From Odiellus spinosus (taxonomy: Eukaryota; Arthropoda; Arachnida; Opiliones; Phalangiidae), in NCBI GenBank assembly GCA_963920705.1, contig OY987238.1, forward strand, positions 11,278,183 through 11,342,182: a stretch of DNA of 64,000 nucleotides. Direction: 5' to 3'. This document shows, one piece after another, positions 1-11,593 of the stretch (position 1 is its first letter; each line of letters begins with the position of its first letter). Made by a program: the position numbers and the translations under genes. The notes under the pieces are model-generated. The model was not told the origin of the DNA. It searched no databases and saw nothing but the letters and a program-made list of their open reading frames with translations.

Positions 1-267
1 GGTATAGATGTACATTAAAGACATTGAAACGGTTTTGAATCATCAAATCGACTAAAAATGTATAATCAAGGAAAGAAAGACGCTAACGTTGACTGAATAA
101 AGGCCTCGGTTTGAAAGGTCTCGTCGCTTTCTCGTGAAAAGAGTGTGATTATTTCAACCATGGTAAATTATGGGTTTAATATATACATTAAAAAAGGTTT
201 TTAACAGTTTAGGAAAGGTCAAATCGTAAAACGTTGGTGTCAACTGAGGAGAATCAACTGTAGACTC

Positions 268-412
268 AATAATAGTCACGTGATCATAATGATGACGATA
301 GTATTGAGGGAAAGATGACGATTTTAAAATATTTATTTTTAATAGCGCGATATATATTTTTAAAATCGATTTTTAACGATGTTTCCGAAAAGGATATTCA
401 AATTTCCTTCGT
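268..412 (-). mobile_element. Family C fragment C1
   Basis: Reverse-strand fragment covering the GTCACGTGATCATAATGATG landmark through the AAAATCGATTTTTAACGATG block to the CAAATTTCC stretch near the family's left end. It is well diverged from the reference copy, and the right-hand part of the family is missing. Confidence 0.6.
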
Positions 413-1079
413 AGCACTTTAATATCGTACATGTACGTCATTGTTGATTAATTAAAATTTAAACTGGTGTTTATGCAAATGAATCAAATGAGTGGGTGTG
501 CTAAAATCAAAGGAAAACGAGAGATACGTGGGTTTGGTTCCTTACATGGCTTGAGCGATGAGGGCCTTAGATAAAGTGACTTTAAAACTTTCACAGCGAA
601 AAATGTATGCGTAGTTAGGGGTAGGAAAGAGGGAAATCTAAATTTGAGAAAGCTGGCTTAAATATTTATGAAAATGTTGGAAAATTTTCCGCTCGCTTCT
701 CGGAAATTTTGGGTTTCGGGGTCCGAAGGGGTCGTTTCGAGAACGAATCCAATTTCGCTCGTTGGACGTATATATTCTTAAGCCACTCTTGGGAAAGGTG
801 CCAAGCTTAGAGTAAGGAAGGATCGGGGACTACGTCGTTTTAAACATTTTGAATTATATCGTTTCCAACCTCCCTCCTTCACCAATTATAATGACTGACT
901 TTTAAAAATTTAGTTTTCACTCGACGGAAAATATTTTCCGTTGCGAAAATTACGCGTCAAAGACATGAACTTAGAGCCCCACAGCAACTAATTCAGTCGT
1001 TTAACTCCATTGGGCAAAGGTGTTGGACTAAAACACTCCAACAGATGTTCGCGTAGTGGAGTAAGGCCTTTTTTGACGA

Positions 1080-1213
1080 AGGTAATTTTTGTTTTGATGA
1101 TGATTATAAAATATTTATTTTTACTATTCCGATAATATTTAAATCGATTTTAAAGATTTATTTCATTTTCCGAAAATAATAATCAAATTCCATTTGAATC
1201 TGTGACGGCCTCA
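1080..1213 (-). mobile_element. Family C fragment C2
   Basis: Reverse-strand fragment from GATGATGATTATAAAATATT through TTCCGAAAATAAT to CCATTTGAATCTGTGACGG, ending at the family's left terminus. It abuts a family E fragment directly. Confidence 0.65.
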
Positions 1214-1214
1214 A

Positions 1215-1325
1215 ACTTGGAGCTAAAAATGGAACAGATTTTGAAATATAAATTCGGACCAATCATATTATTTCAGCCTTCAAGAGTGCTTGTAATGTCA
1301 TAACATGAAAAGAATAGGCCTTGGT
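1215..1325. mobile_element. Family E fragment E1
   Basis: GGAACAGATTTTGAAATAT, AAATTCGGACCAATCATATT, TTTCAGCCTTCAAGAGTGC and AAAAGAATAGGCC. One arm and the hairpin tip remain. Confidence 0.72.
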
Positions 1326-1699
1326 CCGTGTATAATTATGATGTTGCAATAAATCGTAATTATTGTTCGGACTAATATCATCCGCTTTCTATTTTGCGCC
1401 CCGTGAAAAGTGTTCATAAAATACTAGGAAAGGGGTGCATTTAACCGCGCAAGCGACGACAAATATCTAATTTTATATTCCTTGACCGTATGGAAGATAG
1501 CGCTCTCAGCCTCTAACAGACCTTAACTAATAATTAAGACGGACTCGAGCCTTCTTCGCGACTCAGGTGGAAGGAAAATGCACACAGCACCGACAAGATG
1601 CTACCTTATAAACGAAAGTATAACGGTGAATAATCACCAAATTAGTTAATGCGTTACATTTATCTATTAGAGCTTGAATTTCAAATATTGCTGGCTCCT

Positions 1700-2350
1700 A
1701 ACCGCGGTCAGATATCTTCGGTCAACAGATAAACCTAATGTTTTTTTAACTGGTTCTAAAATATTTTTGTGAGAAACAGATAAGAAAAGTTATTTACATA
1801 ATGTTTTTATCTGTCTTTTGTTTGCGCCTTCTATCTGACGGCCAACTTTGACAAACTTTTAAAATGAATGTTTGTTTAAAGAATGAAATATTGTCAAGTA
1901 ATTACTCATTATTTATAGAATTAGAGTTAAATTGTAAATATCTGTAACCTGAAAATATCTGCTTACCATAAATGGAATCAGTTTGGACAGATAATTTGGA
2001 CATTATTTGAAAAGGGATTGATTAGAAGATTATCGTGTAAACAGTTTTATCAGATTACTTATTTAAATAATATCTGATACGCGAAACAGATAACAGTTTG
2101 TTCTATACAGATAAAAGTTCGGTGCTCGGTTTTCTCTACGATGTAAATTTCGGAAAAATTCCCACGCTTCAAGCAAAGTTTGCAATTTAAACAGCGTATC
2201 AAATCGCCTAAGTTATTCTCATTTTGCAAACATATCTTGAACTTAGGGAAAGGCTGGTTGTGAGAACCAGCTGCCGTTTCTTTACCGACCAAAAAATAGA
2301 TCTCTTTATTCACTTTCTCTGGCAAGATTTATCCTTCACGAAATCAGATA
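1700..2350. promoter_or_regulatory. Cluster of CAGATAA/TTATCTG motifs
   Basis: About a dozen GATA-type words (CAGATA or TATCTG) in 650 bp, on both strands, among them 1725-1732, 1777-1783, 1807-1813, 1831-1837, 1986-1993, 2085-2092, 2105-2112 and 2343-2350. They are not in a regular tandem order. It may be a GATA-factor enhancer or the worn remains of an AGATAA-rich element; two short open frames on the reverse strand have no support. Confidence 0.3.
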
Positions 2351-2804
2351 AAAATTAGAAGTAATAATTTCAAACTGAGGCATTATCAATCCTTTTAAAT
2401 TTTTAAATGTGAATATGAAGTTAAGTGCTTTTGGCTTTCTAATAACGACGATAAATTCAGTTAAGCCAGGGACTAAAAATATACCCACACTTACAAAAAA
2501 TAAAAAAAACTTAAACCTGATGGTTGAATGCAAAGAAAAAAGAAAATTTGAAAAATAAATTAAAAAAAAACATAATAAAGGAAAGCTATTCATTACCAAT
2601 ATGTAAATTTTTCTTTTACAATAAGCCTACAATAAAAGATCCCCTTTTCAACTTAAAATGGAGTGTGAAAAAGAAAAATGGTTTTTAATTGGATAATTTC
2701 TACGATTTTTATGCAAGAGTTTAAATTAATTTCGTGAGTTAAATAATTTTTAAGTGAAGTAAAGCACCATTTCAAATAGCAGCGATATAAAAAGTTAGTT
2801 ATAG

Positions 2805-3096
2805 CAAGAAGGATCAGACAAGGAGAGGAAAAGTAGGGCTGCGTTGAGTTAGAGAGAGAAGAGCCAACCTCCCACTCGGGTGGAAAGGGGGGATAGGATA
2901 TTCTCGAGGTAAACTGTTGTCACGAGGTCACTAGCGTCGTTGGCTACTACGAAGCTGATAAAGGATCCGTTTTACCCACGTGACAACATTTTACCACGAA
3001 ACATCTCTACCCCCGTTCTCCCAGAGTGGGAGTTTAGGCCGACGCAGTAGGAACTGCGCCGTCCCCACTTTTCCTCTCCTTATCTGATCCTTCTTG
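2805..3096 (-). mobile_element. Family A MITE, copy A1 (complete)
   Basis: A 292-bp non-autonomous DNA element. Its ends are inverted copies of CAAGAAGGATCAGA, continuing for about 28 bp with one mismatch. The perfect 7-bp duplication GTTATAG lies on both sides (2798-2804 and 3097-3103). Inside, GTAAACTGTTGTCACG is matched by an inverted partner, so most of the element can fold into one hairpin. It carries no open frame of note. It lies in reverse orientation to the other three copies and belongs with A4 in length and end sequence. A 7-bp duplication is unusual among the common superfamilies; Dada-type elements are one group described with 6-7 bp, but I see no transposase to confirm this. Confidence 0.93.
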
Positions 3097-3120
3097 GTTA
3101 TAGAAACTGATTATAAACTA

Positions 3121-3262
3121 TTCATTCACAAGGAGATACTGGAATTATGTTAAATAAAATTTTAATTATTTATTAACTGACCCCAAGATGAAGTGATAGT
3201 CGTCAGTTAACAAATAACTATATTTTATTAACCATAAGTACATTATCTTCTTGTGAATCCTA
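3121..3262. other. 60-bp-stem hairpin
   Basis: The arm 3121-3183 (TTCATTCACAAGGAGATACT to TTTATTAACTGAC) pairs with 3199-3262 (GTCAGTTAACAAATAACTAT to TTCTTGTGAATCC) with roughly 80% matching. The loop is about 17 bases. Probably a decayed foldback element. It lies about 25 bp right of A1. Confidence 0.65.
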
Positions 3263-3670
3263 GTATATAATGTAAAACTTAGTTGTAATTACCCAACATC
3301 AATTAAAATTAATGTTGTACGTTTTCTTACACCCTTTAACTGAAGAAAAGGGAAAAAGAAGAGAATAAAATGAGAAAAGAATTTATTCTAAAGAAGCAAA
3401 CGAAAAACTGGTTAAAAACGATAGGAAGGGCGAAAGAAGACAAGAGGTTGGAGGAATTATAGATGGACCCCTGTCTAACTGATTAGTTTTCAAATAGAGG
3501 TATCTTTACATAATAACGGCATCGTCTTAACCCTTAACCTCAAACATTTCCATGGTGGATTTTCTCCTGATTTTACTACTGTCATTTTTTCCTGATACAT
3601 TGAGGTGTACCCATCTTTTGAGAACCTTCACAAAATCTAAGAGTTTTGCTGATTAAGGTCGTAGCGACCA

Positions 3671-3949
3671 AAGCTGAGTTAAAACTAGACATTGTAATCG
3701 ATTTAAACCGTTTCGCTTTAATCGTGTGAACGGGAAACCGTCTTTTATCAAATCTATTTGATTCGATTTCTCGAAACTGCTTCGGGAACCAGTTTCATAA
3801 GGATTAGGTTTCAATAATCGATAGATGAAGCTACAATAAATAGATTTATAAAGATAATGCGGGAAGCATAAAACGATTCCTGGCGATTTGAATATCGGTT
3901 TGATTTTACCGTTTCAAATCGATTAAGAAACGCTAGTGTGACCGTAGCT
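3671..3949 (+). mobile_element. Family G MITE, copy G1
   Basis: About 279 bp from AAGCTGAGTTAAAACTAG to CTAGTGTGACCGTAGCT, with inner landmarks AATCGATTTAAACCGTTTCG, CGAAACTGCTTCGGGAACC, AAACGATTCCTGGCGATTTG and TTACCGTTTCAAATCGATT. The ends and several inner blocks are inverted copies of each other. Target duplication not resolved. Non-coding. Confidence 0.83.
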
Positions 3950-4736
3950 ATAAGTTATATCTAAGTAATCGTACGTCCATAATTTTCTCCTGCTTTTTTG
4001 GCAATATTCAAATATCCTGATATTTCCAGGTTGTCGTCATCGCTTCTAAGAACCTTCCGTCCTCCCCGTGGCAAACATGATTTTAAATAACCTTGATCTC
4101 GGAGAACTCTTTCATTCCTCCTACACTTCCTCCAAGACTAGAGGACCACCCCATCTCTCCTTAGTAGTTTTTCGATGGAAATCGGCTTAAGCGCTAGGAG
4201 ATTAATGAAGGAGCGGTCTTAAAGCTGACGCCGCGAAATTAAAGAAGGATTAGTGTCGGCGCGCGGTGAAAATAGAAAAGTCGAATAAGAAAAAGAGACA
4301 GCTATACTTCAAGAGCCGAGAGCTACGAGGAAGTACCCCATGCTGGTTTCTTTTTCATTTAATTTCAATTAATAATTTAGCCTAACCAGAGACGTAGCTA
4401 ACGAACTTATATCATCAAAGAAATTCAAGTATTTCGAACAATGGTTATACATTTACTGCCATAAACGACCTAATTATACTAGTAATAAGATTATACTTAT
4501 TAGATAAGTTAACGCAAGGATTCCCATACACCTTCAATATATTGTTGTGCAATAAACAAAGGGGTTACACATAAATTACAGGGCTCCCACTAAAAAACCG
4601 ATAAAGAAACAAAATAGGTAATATAGGGATCAATGAAAAACCAAATGAGAACTTTATCGTATCTAATTTTCAAGATTAAAACGTGTTTTAAACGTATTAA
4701 AGCTATATTGAAATTTTCTGCTCTATAAATTTATGC

Positions 4737-5095
4737 TAATTGTAGAATACAACCAATCAAGTGATTTTTTATCGATTCCTTATCGTTTAAATAGGCTTAA
4801 TCGAACAGTAAAATATATTATTGAACTACCATAGAAATAAATTTAAAACTTAAAATCAAAATAGGCTTAGCTGGATTTATGGAGATATCCATAGCGACCA
4901 ATCACATTGATCCTGGAGATCCTGCATTGTCCATATAAGAGCCATCATTGGTCGCTAATCCTTATATGTGTAACTTTTAAATTTATTTCTAGTTTAATAT
5001 TTGTTCTCAATTTTTTTTTACGGTTGGGTTAGGCCTATTTAAACGATAAGGAATCGATAAAAAAAACTTGTTTTTAGGTTTCATTATCCCTTTAA
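4737..5095. mobile_element. Family D foldback MITE, copy D1
   Basis: A long inverted repeat of about 359 bp. Each arm runs from AACCAATCAAGTGATTTTTT through TTATCGTTTAAATAGG and AATAAATTTAAAACTTA to AGGCTTAGCTGGATT. The right arm ends in ATTATCCCTTTAA. The centre holds GGAGATATCC and a shorter inverted pair around GCGACCAAT and ATTGGTCGC. Family ends read TTAAAGGGAGAATGCAACC, so a TTAA target is likely. Non-coding. Confidence 0.85.
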
Positions 5096-5565
5096 GCATA
5101 AAACTTCGTTTTCGTTTTTTGTTTTTTTTTTGGGATTTTATGTTAGTGCCACCCTTTAACTGCAAATTAACGAGAAACCTTTGGTAAGTTTTAATAACAT
5201 TATTACGCTCTTGTTATCGATTAAAAATAACACCATCGTCTTCATTATTCCTTTGAAAAGTCGAAATATATTACGACTTCAAAGGAAAAATTATGTTTGA
5301 CACCAAAAAAACTGGACTATAAATGGATTACTCGCGACAATGGAATTAGTTCCGCAACACTCGTCATCTATATTTTAATATCTTTCGACAGTTTCCGTAC
5401 ATTTTTCATTATATAAACAGAAGCTTTGTTTGAACTTAATTTCAAGCAGATGTTAGCTCGAACTACAAATGTATATGTTTAAAGGGAGCCTGAAGAAAAA
5501 TATAAATCCTTATTTTTTTTTATAAAACAGTAATATATAAATATATCAGGATATATAGAATTAAG

Positions 5566-5612
5566 CTACGGGGCGTTATTTACTTTTATGAAATAATGTG
5601 ATTGACTTTTGA
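5566..5612 (+). repeat. Dispersed repeat M, fragment
   Basis: TTAAGCTACGGGGCGTTATT then TACTTTTATGAAATAATGTG matches the right part of the copy at 53772-53950. Confidence 0.6.
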
Positions 5613-5728
5613 ACATACATACATACTTTATTATCATATTTCAAACGTAGTCAAATCTCGAGTTGAATTCAGTAGTCTCTTAATGACGTCAAGATCCGAT
5701 AGTCGGAACCCGATAGCCCGCGTTACTA

Positions 5729-5989
5729 AAGCTACGGTCACACTACCATTAACCGATTTGAAACGGTAAAATCAAACCGATATTCCAATCGCCAGGAATC
5801 GTTTTAAAGGTCACGCGATCACGGATAATCTTTATAAATCGATTTATTGTATAGCTTCGGTTGTTGAAACCGAATCGGTATAAAACTGGTTCCCGAAGCA
5901 GTTAGAGAAAAGACGGCTTCCCGTTCACCCGACTCTAGGGAAATGTTTTGAAACGGTTTAAATCGATTAAAAGAGTATGAACGCGGCTT
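5729..5989 (-). mobile_element. Family G MITE, copy G2
   Basis: Reverse copy from AAGCTACGGTCACACTACC to ACGCGGCTT, with GAAACGGTAAAATCAAACCG, CCAGGAATCGTTTTAAAG and GGTTCCCGAAGCAGTTAGAG. A 63-codon open frame inside is incidental. Confidence 0.85.
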
Positions 5990-7152
5990 AAACGCGTTTT
6001 CTAATTCCATTTAGTCTCATATTTTTAACTCGTATTACATATATTTCACATTGTCAAAATCGTTCAAGCGTAGTTATAATGGTAAAGGACTCCTATTGAC
6101 GTTATTAGTTTTCGTTGTCGAATCAAAGGGATAATAGACTATGGAAAGAAGTTATTTTTAATCGATTTAGAAACCAATCGAATTCAAATTCAGCGAGATA
6201 TCAAGAAAACCAGAAGTTTTGACTAGGTTTAAAAATAAATAATGTTTGTTATATCTGTTACGAGGGAAATAAAGTCAATAGCCCTTTAATTTCTGTTAGG
6301 TTGCGCCCACATATGGTTAAACGTTTCGTAAGGATGTAATTATCGGCAAAAAACCAAAGTGAGCGGTGAGAAAAGAGGCTGTGTAAAGAAACTATAGGAA
6401 AAGAAAGAAAAACTAGCTTAAATCGAGACTTTCTTTTTGGTGCGAGGAGTTTTACGTAATTATTTCCCGTCTACTATCGATTGAATAATAATTTCCATTC
6501 CTCTGCCGCGTTCTCGACTCTCGGGTCTTTATTCTTTCTCAGATTTTTCCCACTTTTAGCCCTATGTCTCCTCCCCCCCGCCCCGAAAAATCCCCTCAAA
6601 ACGAATCAATTATACATGTTTAATGTTGTTGATGGATGTTTTTTTTCACGCGAATCAAACTCTGAAAGATTTTCGCAATCAAGAGATAAAATGCCATAAC
6701 TACAAAACTTGGATATTAACTTCATATATCTATACTATGGGGATTACCTGATCTAAATTAAAACCCTGGGCACAGTCTAGAATTACTAAGAGCAAGTATA
6801 ACAAAACAATAAAGAATTAAAATATAATATAAAAATAAAATTAATTAATTTAATGCCAGGTAATTATTATTAATTAAAAAAAACAAGCGAGATGTCGTCA
6901 ATAAACCTAAATACCGTCTAATTCTTTAATTATTATAAGGTTGTAGGATTCCAATTGAGACTATTTCCCGAAACCGGGATTTTCTAAAGGTGGCGACATC
7001 TCTGACCTTAAATTTAACATATTTTACCCAAAATGTTAAAAAGAACTGCTACTTCATGGAGGTTTTATTAATTAAAAATCCTCATTCAGGAGCTTTCGGG
7101 TCGTGACCCTTCTTGAACTGATATTTTACATAACTAAAATAATACTAACTTA

Positions 7153-7385
7153 GAAAATAGGCTTAACTGGATTCATGGAGATTCTGCATTCCCCGTATAA
7201 AGGCCATCAATCAATGTCATTTGTCGCTTGTCCTTATATGGGAAGGTTAAGATATATCCATGAATCCAGCTAAGTCTTTTTTTCGGGTATGTTTTTTATT
7301 TCTTTTGCAGTTGGACTAAGCCTATTCAAACGATAAGGAATCGATAAAAAAAATCACTTGTTGTTAGGTTGCATTCTCCCTTTAA
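7153..7385. mobile_element. Family D copy D2 (left arm lost)
   Basis: Starts within the inner arm at GAAAATAGGCTTAACTGG, contains the central hairpin, and has the full right arm to GTTGCATTCTCCCTTTAA. The outer left arm is missing. Confidence 0.83.
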
Positions 7386-7827
7386 ATATATATATTCAAC
7401 AAAAATGGAGTTAGGCCATTTTATTCCTTTCTATCAGAGGAACAGAAAATGTTATCCAATATATAGGCCATATAAGATCTTTCTTCAGAAACCTATAGAA
7501 TTGAGCTAGGCGAGAGAGTAGACGCTAAAAAATAGTTTAATCGTTCCCCCTTAAAGGTTTCTAATTGGGGTCTTTGCTAATCTTCTTCTGGGTGCCCCCC
7601 TTTTAAGTCTCACTCATACAGTCTTTTGTAGGTCTTCCTCTAAGACTAAGAGTCTTTCTTCTATAGCAACGCCGCCTTTACAAAGAACACAAGGATCACC
7701 AAATAGCAAAAAAAAAAATAAGAAAAAATAAATCAAGCGAAGGAAGAACCAACGAATGAAAAAAATAAAGGCCTGAACAAGATAGTTAAGACTGTAATAG
7801 TACTTTTGAAATACCTAATTTTCTACG

Positions 7828-8376
7828 TAGAGCTCGGAATTCGTATAACTTTTATTAATTGGATAAAATCTACTAAATTCTGATGTATATTATCTGTTTA
7901 ATTAAAAATGTGATATTTTTCATTCGAGTTAATTTATTCGAAGATAAAGTAAAAAAACATAATCCATATCCGTTTTTATCCAAAAATGGCCTTATCTTAG
8001 AATATTATCCGCGTTATACGTTGGGATAAAAATTCAAAATTTATTTTCATGAAAAATAATGAATAAAAAGATGATTTAAAATCTTAGTTTCGTTGTTTTA
8101 TTTATATTCTTCAAATTAAAAGTCAATTTGAAATATTTTTCTTATATTTTAGACTAATTCTGGAAATGTGAATTTGCTTATCCATCGTTGTACGTTTGAA
8201 TACGAGTAATTTGTTCGTAGATAAAGCGCCAAACGCTTATCTTCGGGTAAACCTTAAACATTTAACAATTATACGAATATATAAATTTCATTTTTTAGTT
8301 ACAAATTTATCCGAAAATAAAATATCTGAAAATATACGAATAACAGAAGATAATGGATATCCGATTCCGAGCTCTA
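7828..8376 (+). mobile_element. Family F hAT-like MITE, copy F1 (complete)
   Basis: A 549-bp element with ends TAGAGCTCGGAAT and the inverse, flanked by the perfect 8-bp duplication TTTCTACG (7820-7827 and 8377-8384). An 8-bp duplication with a TA-G-G type end fits the hAT superfamily. The interior is AT-rich with many TTATCCGAA/TTCGGATAA motifs on both strands and no transposase frame. It is the reference for the fragments listed below. Confidence 0.93.
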
Positions 8377-8404
8377 TTTCTACGCCTGATATAAATTATT
8401 TAAC

Positions 8405-8530
8405 TCCCGATATATGACGCAGTTTCTTAATGGAACGTAATTAACGATAATTTTCGTACGAAAGATATTAATTTCTGGATGAAGTACTTTTACGAAAACG
8501 ACCGCACGAAAGCGATCTTATCACGTGGTT
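8405..8530 (-). mobile_element. Family C fragment C3
   Basis: Right-hand part of family C on the reverse strand: TATATGACGCAGTTTCTTA, ATTTTCGTACGAAAG, GAAGTACTTTTACGAAAACG and GCGATCTTATCACGTGG. It is truncated at the CACGTG block and lies just right of hAT-like element F1. Confidence 0.75.
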
Positions 8531-8752
8531 GTTTAAAACACTGAAGCGTTTGTAAAAATAATTCCGCATTTAAAATGAAAGATTCAAATACAAGAATAAC
8601 TGTAAATTACAGTGAGACTCTAAATTACCCCGTAATTACCTAAATTAAGGGAATATTAGAACTCTTATCATTCTCTAAAGTATTTCGACTACGACTACGA
8701 AGCGCGCCAATTGAAATATTTTCCTTTATCCAAAAACAATTGGGGTAAAAGT

Positions 8753-8793
8753 ATGAAAAAGACTTGGAGCATCATGGTGTGGGATCAGTGCAG
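8753..8793 (+). other. Possible first coding exon ending in a strong splice donor
   Basis: An ATG at 8753 opens 13 codons (MKKTWSIMVWDQC plus two bases) that run into CAG|GTAAGT at 8791-8799, a full match to the consensus donor. A second in-frame ATG lies in ATCATGGTG. Everything to the right for 400 bp is CpG-rich. I see no matching acceptor or continuing reading frame in the window, so this may be chance. Transcript evidence would decide. Confidence 0.15.
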
Positions 8794-8799
8794 GTAAGT

Positions 8800-9331
8800 G
8801 TCGGGGGTTCCTTCTTAGAGAGTATAGTGTAACCCCGGACGGCCGGTCGACTACACACTCGGCCCCCCTTTACTATATGGGTCGGATGTCTATCGATCAG
8901 AAAGCGCCGTTGTGCCACGAATAAGAGTGCACGGGAGAAGTCTAAAACGCCAAGTTGCTCTTTACACTAGCGACGAACAGCGGCGGAATAGAGAAACATT
9001 GGGCATTTTCTCTCAAAACTAAATCTAAGAGAGAAGAGTTCGGACCGGGAAGCGGGATCTAACGAGTTGTTCTCTAATATCTGTCCTCTAGCTACGCGTT
9101 CTTTCTCATTCATAGACCTGACTCTCTGTAGAGCGCGAAATCGGGCTAGCTAAGCCGACCACCGACAAGCGAATTTAGTCCGGAAACACTAATTAGTTTT
9201 TTCTACCATTTTCGGCGGTGATTTTTCTGAATTTTAACAGTTTTTTAAATAACTATACATTTGTTTCATCGAAGAATATCGTCGGATCTTCGGTGTTTTC
9301 AATAATTTGAAGATTTTTTTGGAATTTTGAG
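8800..9331. promoter_or_regulatory. CpG-rich block, candidate promoter or 5' untranslated exon
   Basis: From 8800 to 9180 the sequence is much richer in G, C and CpG than elsewhere (for example GACGGCCGGTCGAC, CAGCGGCGGAATAG, GAAATCGGGCTAGC), and it is not a copy of any repeat in the window. It is followed by AT-richer sequence ending TTTTGAG|GTAAGG, a second good donor at 9332. No long open frame. A transcription start with a non-coding first exon is one reading; an old GC-rich element is another. Confidence 0.3.
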
Positions 9332-9639
9332 GTAAGGTCATATATAGTTTTGAATTATATTTTAACCACGATTTAAACCATTTTGGAGGGTTAATTTTAA
9401 TAATTAATATCAAAGGGATGTTAAATGTAATTAATTGAAAGTATGTTTTAATTGTGGTTATAGTATTTAATTAATTAGGGTAATAATACGATGAGTTTAT
9501 GCAAAGTGGATTTAATATATATTTTATATTTCATACTAAAAAAGAATTCTAATTATATAGATTATTGATATTTACTCATTTTTCATAATTTTTAAATTTA
9601 AAACATCTTAAAAAGATAAAATGGTGACTTTTATCTCAG

Positions 9640-9790
9640 ATTATATTTAATATAATTCGAGTTAATTTATCCGAAGATAAATTATACAAAAGATTATCCG
9701 TTTTTATCCGAAATTAGCTAATCCTAGAAAATTATTAGAGTTGTGATAAGAAAATTTGAAAATCTATTTTCGTGGAAAATAATAATAAAA
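9640..9790 (+). mobile_element. Family F fragment F4
   Basis: CGAGTTAATTTATCCGAAG, GATTATCCGTTTTTATCCG and TTCGTGGAAAATAATAATAA match the left interior of F1. No terminus remains. Confidence 0.65.
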
Positions 9791-10373
9791 TTAAACCTAA
9801 ATGTTTCTTATATTTATTTTCATCAAACTCCGAGCACTTCTCTAATCAAATTAAATCTTATAAGACGAGATAAGGATTACCATTTAATCTTGATACCAAA
9901 TAAGTCTATAATTTTCTATATATTTACTGTAAATATTCAATTTTACTATATTAAATTCTTGGGGTGATTATTTTAAAAATTCAACTAATGTGCATAAATA
10001 TTACTACGGTATTAATTAAATTTTTCTATTGAAATTTTTGGAAATTTCACAAGTATATCTTCGTTTTAAAGAGACAATGAAACTGGATTATAGTCGATCT
10101 TTATCGATATAATAAGATCAGGGGTGTATTAAGAAAATTTAGGCAGGGGACCAGCATTGGTGAAAGCCCCAAATTAGTGTTTTTATTCGCTCTATACAAT
10201 ATAGGTATCTCTTTTAGCCCACGGGAAAGGTTCAAAATTAAGGCACCTGCCTTAAATAGGAGTAATTCGCAAGAAATATTTAACTTACAATGAAAGCAAG
10301 CTTAACAATGATTCATATACGAATCAATACCTCCGACCAATCACGCGAAGAGCATTAATACACGCGCTTTATC

Positions 10374-10523
10374 TGGTTAAAGGCCTAGGATTTCTGCCTG
10401 TCACCTGCTTGTTTCACTGGAAATTGGCTCACCTTCTGAGCTTCCCTTGGGTAGCAAGGCAAGCCTTGGAGGGTGAGTTTGTTTCCAGAGAGACTGGCAG
10501 AAGTAATCCTAGGCCTTTAACTG
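10374..10523. other. Perfect-stemmed hairpin around AAAGGCCTAGGATT
   Basis: About 150 bp folding back on itself: TTAAAGGCCTAGGATT pairs with its exact inverse, followed by further pairing of TCTGCC with GGCAGA, CTGGAAA with TTTCCAG, and CTCACC with GGTGAG, closed near GGGTAGCAAGG. More GC-rich than its surroundings and single copy here. It could be a small foldback transposon or a structured RNA; nothing in the sequence decides. Confidence 0.7.
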
Positions 10524-11593
10524 GATGCAGAGATTAGGTTTTATTTCAAACTCTACATCAGTGTTAAGCCTACTTACAAATTAATTAGTTTGTAATTGAA
10601 TTACAATTGAATAAGAACTTTAAATTATTATTTTCTCCTGGTTGTATTACTATAATACTATAATTCTAGTGTTACAAATAAACCAATAGAAATAAACTCA
10701 CTAATTTTAATAAATCTAAATTGGATAAGTCGTGCAACAAATATTCGATTTATTTATATATGGTGATAATTCGTAAAATAGAGTATGATTTCTCACGCAA
10801 TTCAAATAGAATTTAAGGAGAATTTTCGAAAAGATAGCTAAAAAAGAATATGCCAAAGAAAAACATTTAATAATCGTTAATTTCAATTCAGAAACATTCA
10901 ACGTCACCAAGTGGTTCAATTAAATTTATATATTTTGTAATTTTAAAAACGCGTCAGCCCAAAGGATTAAAATTTTAAATATAGGGTTAAAGATATTATA
11001 TAAAAACTAAATATAATATTTAAAAAGCTTCTAGAAAATGGCGACAGCCTTACTTTTAAGTTTTCAACCAAATTTAAGCTCGCTTTTTTTTATCTGAAAA
11101 TTATTTAAATTATCTCGGGCAAAGCTAGTTTGTGCGTGATGAAAACTCAAATAGTTCTTATAATGAAACCAAGTATACAAAACCCTAGTCACGAATAAAC
11201 ATAGTTTTAAATCTTTCATAAGATAGCTTAACTATAGTCATTAACCGTCTGCAGGAAAGCGATTACGCTAGAGCGTAAACAATACTTTAAGTTAAAAGCA
11301 TATATGTTGTTTCTCACGGTCCTATCAAGCTAACGTGAAAGCCGAATGAAATATGGCTATGGAAGAAAGATCCACTCGTACTTTCCACTGAATTTATAAT
11401 ATATGCATGGACGTTCTAATATAATAATAATACATGGAATTATGCTTAAAAGGAGGTTGAAATGGAATTAAAGAGAAGTCCTTTAAATTGTTATATATAC
11501 TACTTTTATAACAATATGTGATTTAACATTATGTATTACTACGCATTAAATCTAGTTATGCTTTGAAAATAATTTTAAAACTACTACTAATTT

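Larger units (their letters stand above)
1..2804. other. Remainder of 1-2804: no gene seen
   Basis: Outside C1, C2, E1 and the GATA-motif cluster I see only unique AT-rich sequence. The part at 690-760 is a little richer in CG (TCGCTTCTCGGAAATTTTGG), but has no frame or repeat I can name. Confidence 0.6.
3263..7827. other. Remainder of 3263-7827: no gene seen
   Basis: Outside G1, D1, the M fragment, G2 and D2 this is unique sequence. Short open frames (for example 72 codons at 6481-6699) start on non-ATG codons and show no domain. A D-like scrap, CCCTTTAATTTCTGTTAGGT, lies at about 6282-6301. Confidence 0.6.
9332..11593. other. Remainder of 9332-11593: no gene seen
   Basis: Very AT-rich unique sequence apart from F4 and the hairpin at 10.4 kb. 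A scrap of the family C right end (ACGCGTCAGCCCAAAGGATT) lies at about 10950-10970. Frames of 67-74 codons here have no support. Confidence 0.6.
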
